Of a stretch of DNA of 64,000 nt, positions 1 through 11,086 are shown piece after piece. The notes beneath the pieces were generated by a model, which was given only the letters and a program-made list of their open reading frames with translations, was not told where the DNA came from and did not search any database. The DNA comes from Tilletia caries. Taxonomy: Eukaryota; Basidiomycota; Exobasidiomycetes; Tilletiales; Tilletiaceae. Location: the NCBI GenBank assembly GCA_032718865.1, contig JALUTQ010000037.1, positions 248,001 to 312,000 of the forward strand, given 5' to 3'. A program made the position numbers and the translations under genes. How positions within the stretch are numbered: position 1 is the stretch's first letter; the number at the start of each line of letters is the position of its first letter.

Positions 1-577
1 ACAAGCTGTGCGACGAGCCCGACCCATCTTACAGCAAACAAACTTTGCAACTTCTGGCCGCGCTCAGTGTCAACCTCGAGAAACTCGGCCTATTTGATGA
101 GGCCGTCCTGGTCATGCAGCTCTTCACTGCGCTCTACAGGCGCAAGGTAACCTCCAAAGAATATGCGCTGGACCGGGCCAACTTTGCATCGGCGCTGCGG
201 TCCTTGGGCCTGGCCTTCCTCTCGATCGGTCGGTGTGACGAAGCCTTGACCACGTCCGAAGAGGTCATCTCGATCATCAAACCGATGGCTGATCGGGAGC
301 CCAAGAGACACAACGGCCATTTGGCAAGGGCGATGGTGTTGGTATGCAACTGTCAATGGCAGGTTGGAGAGCATGATGTAGCCATGCTCAGCGCTGTACG
401 GGCTTTAGACCTCATTCGATCACTTCACAAAGAGCAACCAGAAGAATTCAAAGAGGACCTGGCCAAGACGCTCGGCACCTACTCGACCATGCTGAACGAG
501 GCAGGGCAATACGAGGAGGCGCTCACGACTGTGGAGGAGTCCCTCGCAATATATCGATCCTTTCACGAGGCGCGACC
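1..577 (+). pseudogene. TPR-repeat protein gene, 5' part (interrupted by hAT element)
   Basis: The frame is open from the window edge (first complete codon at position 3) to 577, so the true start lies outside the window. The protein is made of about 42-residue helix-turn-helix units with the spacing of kinesin-light-chain-type tetratricopeptide repeats, for example YEEALTTVEESLAIYRSFHE. TPR arrays are protein-protein interaction scaffolds; nothing here shows the partner or any catalytic domain. The coding sequence is cut at 577 by a 9.2-kb hAT transposon and resumes at 9749. Removing the transposon and one 8-bp target copy restores an open frame (EARP|ATFEADLVRTLHN), so this was one gene before insertion. 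TPR identity is fairly sure; the cellular role is unknown. Confidence 0.8.
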
Positions 578-604
578 TAAGGTTGTCCCCGGAGTAACGC
601 GGAG
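578..604. repeat. hAT left terminal inverted repeat
   Basis: The first 18 bases are identical to the reverse complement of 9731-9748; after a one-base length difference the match continues (ACGCGGA). It sits immediately inside the left GCGCGACC duplication. Confidence 0.92.
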
Positions 605-900
605 GGCTCCGCCTCCGCACTTCCAAATTCCGCCGGAATTGTGACTTTTAGAGGCGAGCTCCGCCTCCGCAGTATTTTCAAAATTTGCAATTTCAGAGCT
701 CCGCGCTCCGCCGGAATCTGACCAAAATTTTCAGCAGAGCTCCGCACTCCGCACTGAAATAGACTTTTGAAAAATACGAGCTCCGCGCTCCGCATCATTT
801 TTGGCATTCCTGAGATGTCACCTCCGCGCTCCGTGCTCACGGAGGCGGAATTCCGACGGAGGCGGAATTCCGTCGGAATTCCGCGCTCCCAACTCTGCTA
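600..900. repeat. hAT left subterminal repeat cluster
   Basis: At least six copies of a GCTCCGCGCTCCGC / GCTCCGCCTCCGC motif, plus palindromic GGAATTCCG cores, lie within 300 bp of the left end. hAT transposases are known to bind short subterminal repeats near both ends, and the same motif family recurs at 9455-9735. The binding role here is inferred. Confidence 0.7.
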
Positions 901-1684
901 AACGCCGAAACGCCAGAGTGAGTTCTCACAATTCTCTGGCATCTATCCTCATTCCTCATCGCCTCATCCGCCGCTCTCGACAAATCCACACTTCTGCATT
1001 GCTATATGTATTTGTGTTTTGACACTTCTGCCCCTCTCAGCACGGCCGCGCTCCTTCCCATCTTCGACTTCAAGAGCACGCATTCCCATCAAGCACCTTC
1101 AACTCGGCACCGGGCGTTGAGGTCGAGCAATCCCTCCGCCTTCCCTGCTCCACTACTCGCGCCGCTGCTCTGGATTCACGGCCTGCTCTGTTCCGTCGCC
1201 ACGCTCTGCATCACCTTCGGACTACTTCCTCACATCCCATAACGGCGCACTTTAACACGATCGCCACGCAACGCCCACCTGCAAGCGCGGGAATGCAATC
1301 CAAATCCAGTGTTCACCAGAGTAGCCCGGCTACCATTTACCACAGCAGCTTCTTCCGCGTGTTCACGATGGGACTGGACGCCGACGAGCGGCGCTTTTCT
1401 CCGCTCCCCTCCGCCAGAGTTTTCCCAGCCTGCGAATAGGACCCATCTGTCCAAGGTACGTGCGTTTCATTCCGAGGAGACTCACTTTGGTCGGGCCCGC
1501 ATCTACAATGGCTGACCTTTTTTTTATCTCATGGACTCATGCCATGCGCTGCAGGCAAGAGTGCTACCTCCCTGGTGGACTGCTCTCGGTCACCTCTCAC
1601 ACCCTCGTACGTCGCCGCGAACATGGAAACATCTGCCAACCTCCAGTATGGTGGTCGCTGACCTCTTTTCGTGCTGTGTAGATC
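901..1684. other. hAT cargo region without a recognised gene
   Basis: Short overlapping frames only; none resembles a known protein. The segment leads into the MLH1 fragment through a pyrimidine-rich stretch ending in a splice-acceptor-like GTGCTGTGTAG. Confidence 0.4.
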
Positions 1685-2180
1685 GTCTGGTAGACTACCC
1701 GTCGCTCAAGCGAGCCATGGAAGCAATGTACAGCGGTCTGCTGCCCAAGGGCGGGCACCCCTGGCTGTACATCAGCCTCGAGATCGAGCCGAACAGGATC
1801 GATGTCAGCGTTCATCCGACGAAGCGCGAGGTGCACTTCCTCGACGAGGGGGAGATCATGGAGAGCGTGTGCACACGTGCTGAGGCTCGTCTAACAGGTG
1901 CGAATACCAGTCGCACCTTCAAGCTCACTGTGAGTTGGAGTTTGAGGCATGCTTTGTGCAGTGGAGTCAATGCTAACAATGACCTCCGCTCAACAGCAAC
2001 CGCTACTACCTGGAGCGTCAGAACCGTCCTCAAAGAGACAGCAAACGGAGGATGATCAGGTATGTATCCTCGATTGCCATACGGTCTGCCCCCGCATTCA
2101 GCTGACCAGACACATCTTCCCCCGGTGATGCAACAGAATCCCGCTCGCGACCAATGCCCCAAAGCACCCGGCCAACATCG
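1682..2180 (+). pseudogene. MLH1: MLH1 (MutL homolog) fragment captured in hAT element
   Basis: The exon from about 1682 encodes RLVDYPSLKRAMEAMYSGL and later the MutL signature IDVSVHPTKREVHFLDEGEI, which is diagnostic of the MLH1 transducer domain. A GTGAGT intron follows and then a short exon starting QQPLLPGASEPSSKRQQ, the same position as QTLLPG in MLH1 proteins. After another GTATGT intron the frame loses similarity and meets a stop near 2180. The N-terminal GHKL ATPase domain and the C-terminal PMS1-interaction domain are absent, so this cannot be a working mismatch-repair protein. Introns are retained, so capture was at the DNA level. It is convergent with the neighbouring APC5 copy. 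Confidence 0.8.
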
Positions 2181-2439
2181 TCTGAGAAGAGCTGCTTTCG
2201 AGGCATCGCACGGGAGCTCGCCAAGGCGTCTGTGCCCTGCATCGACGGGTTGGTAGTGCGCCAGCTTGGCGAAACAGTGGAGGCGGGCGATGATATGGGT
2301 GCTGATAGTGGGGGGGAGGAGCAAGCGAGGGATCGGGAGGAATGGGATCGGCAGACGTGGGTTGTGCAGCATGTTTGGTTTGCGCAGATGAGTCCTGAGC
2401 GATGCGGCTTCTGCGTGACGTCCTCGAGGACGTCGTGCC

Positions 2440-4340
2440 ATCTTGCAACGAAGTACAGCCGAGCCTTGTCTGGTAGACACTACTGCGTACCTCGCAAATT
2501 TGATTGAGCAGGGAATATGGGGTTAGTGTGGAAAGGAACAGACCCGGTTGCGTGACACATGCTACACACATTGGAGAGCTTTCGAAATCCACGTACATGC
2601 CTCTCGAATACGTTCTGAGAGGGTAGAGATTGCGATTAGCTCCAATACGAGTGATATCAGAGCTAGCTCTCACCATGTGAAGGGTCTTCGGTGAGAATGG
2701 ACTGCCCATACAGCATTTGCACAATCCCGCGCACTTCAAGATCATCATCCTCAAGGAGCTGTGTCATGAGTGGAGTCAGGCCGTGGTTCAGTCGACGAGT
2801 CTGTCCTAGGCCAGCGATATACAGAACGAAAGACCAAAGAGATACTTACCTCTGGCATGACTCCATCCAGCAAGGGACGCGCCTCCGTCCGTTGTCCATA
2901 CTCGTGCAAGAGCCGATCCGCCGTCTGGAGCACAACGTACCGACTCATCTCCCGCCTCTTCCCCTTTTTGCCCGGCGCCGAACTAGGTCCTTCCCACGCA
3001 TACACCCAGTCTTCCGCGGTCACGTCCCGACAGAGTGCTCGGAGACGTTGCATCGCCCCGCTCTCCGCTCGCCGCCGTGCCCGAAGCCAGAGCACTCGCC
3101 AGATTTGTGCTTGCCAGGTGGTGTATTCCCGCATCGAGAGCGTGGAGAGGAGCGGGGAGGACAAAAGTTGAGTGAGTCCTGCCTCGTACAGCGTACTCTC
3201 CTCGACGTGCAGCCTGCGGTTTCGAATGTCCGATAGAGTCAGTGCTTGCTGTCCGCAATACTTTCGAGTTGAGGTTGACACGCACCTTTGACGAATTGTT
3301 TGTCCCGTTCTGTTGACGTCGAAAACACTTCCGCCGCTGCCGGACTGTCCATCTCGAGATGGAGTGCGGCAAGGTTGAGTAGAGCATGCTGATGCATTTC
3401 GCTGCGGGGAGAGCAGACTCAGAAAATGTTAGCAGCAGAAGCGGGCTCGCTTTTGAAACACAAACACCTACCAAGTCGCTCGTTGCGCAGTGTGGACGAA
3501 GAAGGTTAACATGTGTTCCTTGGTGGCGGAATAGTCGCCGCGATGCAGGGCAGATTGATACCTGTGCAGAGGTAGGTCAGGAATGTTCGGGTCGAGGGGA
3601 TGTAGAACTGGCCCTCACCTGTCAAAGGCTTTCATCCTGGTCAAAGTGGAAGGCGCTGTGAGGTAGAAGGAAGTAAGTTCTGTAATCAGAGTGACGAGCC
3701 ATAAGCACAAAGGCTGTCCCCCTTTGCTCACCATTGGACCCCTGTCCGTCGGCATGACCGAGCGGGTACGGAACAGCAACGAGACCAGAAGACTCTGGGC
3801 CCCATCGACGTCTTCGCCAACATCTCTCCAGTCACACAGACTTCTTGCCTAGATGGTCTGCTGGTGCATGTCTGATTTGTCGAAGGTCAGGCGTACCCGG
3901 CGAAGGAAGATGCCAAAGGTGGAACAGCGATCCTGTGGAAATGCTGGACATGTCAGACATAGCTCCATGGGACACGGGCGTGACTGAACTTACCACATAT
4001 CAGACCTTGCTCATGTTTATGGATACCTCCTGGCAAAGAAACGCGAGCATTAGCGATGTGTTCCTCGATCTTTGCGAAACCGGCCGCACGACATGCTCAC
4101 ATCTGTTTCGTCCTGCGGCTAGAAGCAGTCGGCCATCTCTCCTGTGAAAAAGATGCGGCATGAGCTGAGAACATCAAGCTAGCTATGGTTCATACGAATA
4201 CGCACCCTTGAATATACATCGGAGGCATGTATGCGTCGGCTTGAGGGCGGCCCACTGAATTCGAAAAGACGTTGTGAGTCGGGAAGAGCACAAGATCAAG
4301 GAATGTGATAAGGGTGACTGAAGCGAACTTTCCGAACTCA
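2440..4340 (-). pseudogene. APC5: APC5-like gene copy (anaphase-promoting complex subunit 5), captured in hAT element
   Basis: Successive minus-strand exons match the APC5 TPR-like family: GIFLRRVRLTFDKSDMHQQ (near 3860), ALHRGDYSATKEHM (near 3540), HQHALLNLAALHLEMDSPAAA (split near 3390) and the TLYEAG...TTWQAQIWRVLWL exon (near 3200-2990). The last recognisable piece, KARLYFVARWHDVL, is near 2470. HRGDY and the ALLNLAALH block are family signatures. Plausible 5' coding (MCEFGKFASVTLITFLDLVL) starts near 4340. APC5 is a scaffold subunit of the cell-cycle ubiquitin ligase APC/C. I could not confirm an uninterrupted spliced frame, and the C-terminus is unclear; it may be a nearly full-length copy or a decayed one. 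Confidence 0.7.
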
Positions 4341-5108
4341 CACATGATAACAAACGACAGGAGGCTCGGCAGAAAGAGAGGGAGGGACAGAGATGGCGAG
4401 GAGAGGAGAAGCGAAAAGTTACCTGAACTGGAAAAGGAAGGAAAGGGAGAACATCAGCGAGCCTTCCCCCACATGCATCCCAGCTTTTCTACAGAGCCCG
4501 CCTCCGATCTGACTGTGCCCTGTCACACAGTAATAGTCGCATCATTTCGCAGGCGGCGCATTCCGTATACCCCAAACTCTGGCAGTGTTGCGGTGCAGGC
4601 CTTTTACCTCGAGGAGAATGGGTATGGTTTGGAGAATGGAGTATGGCGGGCAGCTTTTATTTTTCGATTCCGTTCGCTCTACAACCTAAAGGGGAAACTG
4701 AGGTACAATGGCCATCAGCAGCAAGTTGGGCGCTACCAGAGCGCGTGATGGAGATTGAAGCCAAGTTTCGTTACCTGATTCGGGAGGCGTATGATTGGGC
4801 ATGTCACTTATTCGACAGCTGTTGCCGGCCACATATAATGGTTCTGATGGGGAAAGTTGGAAGAAGCAGGGCAGGCTGACGGCTATCTGGCGCCGGTCGT
4901 GGATTGCATGTCAAGAGATGCTGTGGTCGCAATGATGCGAGCAAGGTCGCCATTTACTGGAGCGAGAGAGTGGCAATCTGGTGCTAACGTTGTGTGATGT
5001 GATTGTTGTTCGCAGCTGGGTGTGATTTTCGTTCTGTGTTCTTTCTGAGGCCTGAGGGTCCAGCCCCTGCCTTCTGGTTCTGGGTCGAGACCCTTGGAGC
5101 AAGGTAGT
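4341..5108. other. hAT cargo/3' region, no gene recognised
   Basis: Contains only short unsupported frames. It separates the 3' end of the transposase gene from the 5' end of the APC5-like copy. Confidence 0.4.
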
Positions 5109-8100
5109 TCATTCTTGCATGCTGTCGGAATCGATGTCGAAGTTGAGATTCGAGTTCTGCGCACTATCGTCGTTCTCCTCGTTGCCACCAAGCTGCATTT
5201 GGTCAGCAGGTTTCGTACGTTTGTTGAGGCCAGCATCGTTGTCGGTTGTCGCCTTGCGTTTTCGAAGCATGGCCGACTTGGCTGCTCTACGCGCCCTGCG
5301 TGCTTCCGCTCGCTCCTCGAGCATGTTGGCGAGCAACTCCTCGGGTACCGATTTCTCCAAGAACCACCGTCCAAGCGTGACGATCTGGCCGATCTTCTCG
5401 GCCTTGAGCTTGTGCCGAAGCGGAGTCACGACGCGTCCGGCGCGGGAAAAGAGACGCTCGGCATCCACCGAAGTCGCTGTGGTCGAGGCAGAACAGAAGA
5501 ACATCAGAATGAATGGTGACATGATTGATGATGCACATTTGGCGATATACTACTCACCAGGGCAGCTGAAAACGTCGAGCGCAAGCGCGGTCAAACCACT
5601 TCGCTCGTTGCCCTTTTCTCGCTCTGCCCACCACCATTGGAGAGCATCGACTCGCTCTCCCTTGGCACTCAGAGGTGTAATCGGTTCCTTGAGCCAAACG
5701 TCGATCGCCTCGCCGGGGTTGGAGCTCTCGCGCTGACTTTGCGCAAGCTGCATAAGCTGTTTAGAGAACGAGTCGAGTTGATCGACTGCTTCGTTCTGGG
5801 AATCGCTCTCCGACTGTGGAGACTCGTCGTCGAGCTGATAGTATTCGACGAAAACCTTTCGAAGCTGAGCCACCGCCGCGTTTTGCCAGTCCCGAGGCCA
5901 TTTGAGCAAGGAGAGAGCATGTTTTCGATAGTTGGGGTGGAGCACTGAAAGATGACGGGTGTCAATATTCAATGGAACCAAAGGAAAACGACGATATGGT
6001 GGTTGGAGAGAATTGAGTACTCACAAGTGCCGAGCACAATAACATTTGCCTGATCGGTAAGTCCATAGTACTTGGCCGACATGAAATGACCTCTAGCAGC
6101 AGCCTGTTTCCACACCTCTTCAATGTCATCGGCTCGAGACACCTGATCAAAGTGCTTGTCCAAATCCTCGAACATCCCGATCACGTCCCCAATGTTTGGG
6201 GCCTGCTTGTCCGAGAACTTCTTCGTTGCCTTGGCGATGGGCGTAAGAAGCTCGAGGAGCTTGCGAAAGTCGCTCTCGTCCGATCGCTTCAACTTTTTGT
6301 CGGCAGGGATGGGTGAGTTGGCAGCCTCCGTAAACGACAGGATACCCTGCCAAAGCTTGAGGCCGCGCTGGATCATGTCCTTCGTTGAATCCCACCGGGT
6401 TACCACGTCTCGCAGCAACGTGTGTGGCTCCTCACATCCCATTTTGGCACAGTGTCGTTGGAACATCCTTCGTTTGTAGGGAGAGTATCGAAGCAGTGTC
6501 GCTAGCCAAGCCATCTTCTTCATAGCGGCCGCAATCTCCTTGTTCCGCAGCAGCAGCTCTCGCGTAGCCCGGCTCGATGTCGAAGGATTGGCGTTCTCGG
6601 CGGCGGACTTTGCGACGTCTCGCAACTGATCCTCATCGCCCGGGTACACGTCCAAGTCGGAATTGAGCGCCCTCGACACATCGAGATCGTCCTCGTCCTC
6701 GATGGCACCTTGTGGATCGTTACTGCCATCCTCAGAGTCGTCGTCGTCAGACGCCGTCTCCTCGTCGGCCTCCACCTCCCAATCTCCCTCCTCCTCGCAG
6801 TTCTCCTTGTCAGCATCGCCCGCGTCGGCCGTTTCCTCTTCGCCTTGAGTCTTCTTCTTCGTAGGCTTGGGAGAAAAACCGTTCAGAATTGCCTTGCTGA
6901 TTAAATTGAGGACATGTGCCGCACAGCGAACGCGGCAGGCCATGTCGTTGTTATCGTCGGTCTTGAAGCGAGGAAGGCCTGATTTTTCGGCGAGTAGGGG
7001 CATCATGCTGGTATTTTCCGAAGCATTGTCGCTGACAATATTCCAAACTCGACTGGCGACTCCGTATTTTGTGAGAACTCGATATGTTGCCTCCGCAAGC
7101 GAGCGAGCATCGTGCTTTTCCAGAAACGGAATCATTTCCAGGACTCGTCGAACCGCAACGCCAGAACGCTGATAGCAAATGATTAGGCCCAAAAATGCAT
7201 ACCCGTTCGCGCTTGTCCAGATATCCGTGGCAAGATGAAAGCAGCCTTGAACGTTGGCGAGCTCGTCTTGAATGTGCTGGACCATACCTTTCGAAACATG
7301 GGCAATGTCTCGGCTCACTGTTTGATGCGAGGGCATCATGCGAACCTGGTCGTCAGCAAGGAAAGCCAGGAAGCCTTCATCCTCGACGACGGAAAGAGGG
7401 CGGCAAGACACGGTAACCCACGCAACGGCCATCTGTCGTGTGATGCCTGGAGTGAGAACGTGCTGAGTGGATCCTTTCAAGGCCTGTGCCTTGAGCATTT
7501 CGTCGACCTTGGGATCTGGAAAGTTGTCGACGCTGATTCCTCTCGCCTTGACGTGGGAGCGGAGAGTGTTTGTCCCGCTGTCGAGTACTGAACGAGGTAC
7601 GTTGACGGGAGGGTCGCAACAGCGGCAGGGAAAGCGAAGGACCTGTTTTCCGTCTTTGTCGGATCCAATGAAAGGTTCGTCGAAGTAGATGTAGACTGCG
7701 CTGACACCCTTCGGAGGGATCCACAGCTTGTTTGCACTTGCGGCCTTCTCCCGCTCTACATTCGCCTCATTCGACAACCTCCACCGCTTTATAGCGGCTT
7801 CTGCCGTCGACAAAAAAATGGGAGCATTTGCGTAAGAGAAACATCACTGAAAAAATTCAACGACAAGGAATATGGAAAATGAACTCACCGAGCGCTGCTT
7901 CCGGCGCTCTGTCCTTGCGTTGATGGGACGAGGAGGAGATGTCGGCAGTCGAGTCCTCGTTGGCTTGATCGACGACTATGGGGTTATCTTCGTCGTCTCC
8001 AGGCTGCGGGTTCTCTGCACGACTGGAAGGGCGCTGCGATGCGGGAGGGTAGGAAACGCGCGAGACGCTCGTTGTTGGTTTGGGTGGAATATTTTTTGGC

Positions 8101-8693
8101 GGGGGCATGCTGGTGGAAGGCGTCTGTTTTTTGCCTGTGGAGTGAGCTGATGAAGCGGAAATTGCAGTGCCAAAAAGAGTCGTGATTCTCGGTGTAGCGA
8201 CTGTCTTAGCACTGAGTGCTGTCAATTTCAGCGACTGTAAGGAAGCTCTGGCGCTGGAGTCGGATTTTTTGGAAGAGGAAGATCCTGTCGAGGCGGAAAT
8301 GCTCGTCTGAGCCCGGCTCTTTGTGAGACCGGGTTTGTTGAAAATCGATGGCTTCACAGGGTCTTTGGGACGCGCAGAGGCTGTCGTATTCTGGCTTCCC
8401 TGCGTATCAGAGTCATCATCGTCGCTCGTCGCCACTCGGGAGCGGCTAGAATCGGCAGATCTGTCGAAAAAATCGTCGATGTCCTTTGTAGTCGACGTGG
8501 ACAAGGCGCGGACGGGTTTGGGGCGCACAGAAGATGTAGTTGGAACTGGAGATGGTGCCGACAATCGCGAGGGGGTGGAAGCGTGCTCATCGTCTAGTGT
8601 GAAGCCCTCGAGAGTAGCTGGCCGGCGACGGTCGGAAGGAGCACGAGTCAAATAGCCCTTCGAGCTGATCCGGTCCGCTGGGGGGCTGGACAT
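5109..8693 (-). CDS. hAT-family transposase, four exons, intact
   Basis: Exons 8693-7889, 7800-6025, 5944-5558 and 5476-5109 join to 3,336 nt (1,111 aa) without a stop; every junction has GT..AG borders. The start is the ATG at 8693 (MSSPPADRISSKGY). Order: a Ser/Pro-rich disordered N-terminus (about 1-270), a divergent BED-type zinc finger (FPCRCC...LRSHVKARGI), and the hAT catalytic core with ATDIWTS and IVSDNASEN aspartate motifs and CAAHVLNLISKAI. Next come an acidic insertion (about 90 residues rich in D/E), ALQWWW, and the C-terminal dimerisation block ATSVDAERLFSRAGRVV. It cuts and pastes the element by acting on the terminal repeats in the nucleus. The intact frame suggests an autonomous element. 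Confidence 0.93.
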
Positions 8694-9454
8694 GGCCGAA
8701 ATTGATCGATGGCCAAGAAGTGCCAGAAGCTTCAGAGGAAGGAAAAGAAGAGGGCGAAGAGAAAAGAATGAGAAGTGGGGGAAGAAGAGGAAGGGGGTGT
8801 CAGCACTCAGCTCATTGGCGCTTATAAGAAGAGGCGAGACGGGTGCGATGAATGCCTGCACAATGTATATCACATCTGAGCATAGTACAGGCTGCCTTCT
8901 GTACCGGTCTGCAAGAGGGAAGACTGCCGCAGTGCCGCCTGAACAATGGCGAGCGCAGGTTCTTCTTCCTATCGTGTGTCCTGACTGTTTTGTGCACTGT
9001 TTGCAAGGTCAAGGGTCATGCAACCTGACCAATCGCGAGCACGGATTCCTTCCGAAAAAGGAAAGAAGGGTGGGTACTGAAAGCCTGGTCCGAAAGGTGG
9101 GACTCATGGTGCATTGCTACCCAAGACACGTGAGGTCGTAAGAACTGGGGAGAAAGCTAGCACAGAAGTGGAGTAACCGAAAACGACAGAGAGAAGCCAG
9201 GAGCAAGAAAGAAAACAACAGGCCGAGAGCAAGAGGTACTCAATGAGCGGAAGGGAAGAGAGAAGACTCTAGGACCGAGAGTGGGACAGCAGAGGGGCAA
9301 AGAGAGAATGGGACATTGGTGGGGGAGGAGAGAGGACCAGAGATCGGAGATCTGTGGGGGAAAAGATCACCAGGGTCCAGGGATGAGCCCGAGGTCTAGG
9401 ATCTTCGGTGTTTTCGGGCACCAAGAGCGATAACCGGATCAAGTAGAAGTCACG
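8694..9454. promoter_or_regulatory. hAT 5' region upstream of transposase
   Basis: About 760 bp between the transposase ATG and the right subterminal repeats. No convincing coding sequence; purine-rich on the plus strand (9140-9370). It presumably contains the transposase promoter, but no specific element could be assigned. Confidence 0.4.
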
Positions 9455-9735
9455 TGACGTTGAACTTCCGACGGAATTCCGCGGAACTTCCGGCGGAGCT
9501 GGAGCTTCTGAGATTCCATTCCGCGCTCCGCATATTTTTCACTGCGGCAAATTTTGGGGCTCCGCGCTCCGTCCTCTTTTGTTATTTTTGGAAAACTGAG
9601 TTCCGCCTCCGCATGATTTCCGACGGAGAATTTCCAACCAGCTCCGTCGGAATCAAGCTCCAAAAATTCCTCAAAAGTGAGCTCCGCGCTCCGCCTCCGG
9701 CGGAGTCCGCAAAACCCCAGCTCCGCGTCAACTCC
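9455..9735. repeat. hAT right subterminal repeat cluster
   Basis: Repeated CTCCGCGCTCCG, TTCCGCCTCCGCA and TTCCGACGGAATTCCG motifs matching the cluster at 600-900. Probable transposase-binding region. Confidence 0.7.
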
Positions 9736-9748
9736 GGGGACAACCTTA
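9722..9748. repeat. hAT right terminal inverted repeat
   Basis: Inverted partner of 578-604, immediately followed by the second GCGCGACC target copy. Confidence 0.92.
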
Positions 9749-10138
9749 GCGCGACCGGCGACATTCGAAGCGGACCTGGTTCGGACGCTTCACAACTACT
9801 CTGTCTGGCTGAGCGGGGCAGGGCGGAACGAGGAGGCGGCGAAGGCTGCAGAGGAGTCTCTCGCAATGTATCGATCCCTGCATAAGGCGCGGCCGGCGGA
9901 ACTGGCCGGGACGCTTAACAACTACTCGATCTTGCTGATTGAGGCAGGGCAACGCGAGGACGCACTGAAGGCTATGGAGGAGTCCCTCAGAATGTGGCGA
10001 GCCCTGCAAAAGGCGCGACCGGCGGCATTTGGGAAGGACCTGGCCACGATAATTGCGAACTACTCGGACATTCTCGACGGGGCAGGGCGACACGAGGAGG
10101 CGCGGAAAGCTCGACAGGAGCGGAGCTCAGTGCAGTGA
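9749..10138 (+). pseudogene. TPR-repeat protein gene, 3' part
   Basis: This continues the frame broken at 577. Three further TPR-like units are visible (LHNYSVWLSGAGRNEEAAKA; LNNYSILLIEAGQREDALKA; IIANYSDILDGAGRHEEARK) before a TGA at 10136-10138. The repeat consensus N-Y-S-x-x-L-x-x-A-G-R matches the unit seen upstream of the insertion. The first 8 bases are the second copy of the hAT target duplication. The hAT insertion would truncate the product in both directions unless excised. Confidence 0.8.
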
Positions 10139-10334
10139 TTTCTGCGCCGACGCGGACCTGGTGGCTGGCGGAGACTAGAGAGACACGACGAGGTTCCCCC
10201 GTGCAGAGGGTTCGCCTTTCGGCTCTCCCTCTATCTTCCCCTTCAGAACTGAGATGATCGTCACACACATGTTCCATACATTACAAATGTATTATGTATT
10301 GCGGCTCGCTCGTACATCGTACATAGAATGCCGA

Positions 10335-10365
10335 ATACTGTCCCCTATCACCGAGTGGAACACTT
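10335..10365 (+). repeat. Left arm of 31-bp inverted repeat
   Basis: Identical to the reverse complement of 17991-18021. A second shorter inverted pair with one mismatch lies just inside (10367-10382 and 17770-17785, core GTGTTCCACTGGG). The pair brackets the copia insertion and about 1.3 kb of other DNA, as terminal repeats of an older element would. Confidence 0.7.
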
Positions 10366-11021
10366 ATCGCCCAGTGGAACACCACCACAACACACCACAA
10401 AACAATGCTACAGAGCTGAAAATTTAGGACATTGTGCACTGTGTACTAGAGAGTAACCTCTCCAAGTTTGAAGTCGCTGCGAGGTGTGTACGGGGAGTTA
10501 TGGTGTTCCGAAGGTGAAGAAGGGCCAGAATTCTATTAGTAGAAATTTGTACAGTCACTTTGAACACCACCCACAGAGAACTGACATGATAAACTAGCGC
10601 TGCGACTTCGACGGGAGTAGTAGCGATATACGCATGGAGCACACTCCAAGTTAGAGACCTTGAAAAGGTTGGATGGCTAGGGTGCTATGGCTCCTGCAGT
10701 CTTGGGTAGTAGGGGTAACCGCCAAATCCACTGTCGGCATTTGCTTTCCTCGCTGAACGGGTATTTCACACGATGCTGAAAATTCTACCAGTATTTTCCT
10801 CCATAGCCATGGGGACAGGTCGTGACGGTCCCGCGGGATCTCCCGGGGCGGTCCCAGATCTGTATGGGCCCAGCCAGCGGGGGACTGTCCCGGCGGCGTT
10901 TCCTCCGCTATCCCGGGACTAACTGGGAGCGAAATCCTGGGACCGGCACCGGGACCGCCCCAGGACTGTCCGAGAAAGAGGAAAAAATTTGAATAAAAAA
11001 AACGAAAGATCAAAATCTATG

Positions 11022-11086
11022 GGGTTCGAACTCTCGACCCGCACAATCAGAATGACCAGGGTTTTTCCACTGGACCATACGCGCTT
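11022..11086 (-). other. tRNA-derived sequence (A-box and B-box), not a functional tRNA
   Basis: The minus strand reads TATGGTCCAGTGG, a canonical pol III A box, followed about 40 nt later by GAGTTCGAACCCC, a B box. The acceptor and T stems do not pair, so this is not a complete tRNA. It could be the head of a SINE or a tRNA pseudogene; it lies between two GGGAC-rich palindromic arrays. Confidence 0.5.

Larger units (their letters stand above)
578..9748. mobile_element. hAT DNA transposon, 9,171 bp, with host-gene cargo
   Basis: The ends are defined directly. An 8-bp target duplication GCGCGACC lies at 570-577 and 9749-9756. The terminal inverted repeats begin TAAGGTTGTCCCCGGAGT at 578 and at 9748 on the complementary strand, and similarity continues for about 27 bp. 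An 8-bp duplication is the hAT hallmark, and a hAT transposase lies inside on the minus strand. The transposase occupies the right half; the 4.4 kb between its stop codon (5109) and the left end holds an MLH1 fragment and an APC5-like gene copy. The element is inserted in a TPR gene. The target duplication is perfect and the transposase frame is intact, so insertion is probably recent. Confidence 0.93.

Noticed and set aside
2098..2754. 218-codon minus-strand ORF
   Set aside because: It runs across splice sites of the APC5-like copy; the real exons are in other frames.
11022..11086. Functional tRNA gene
   Set aside because: A and B boxes are good, but acceptor and T stems do not pair.
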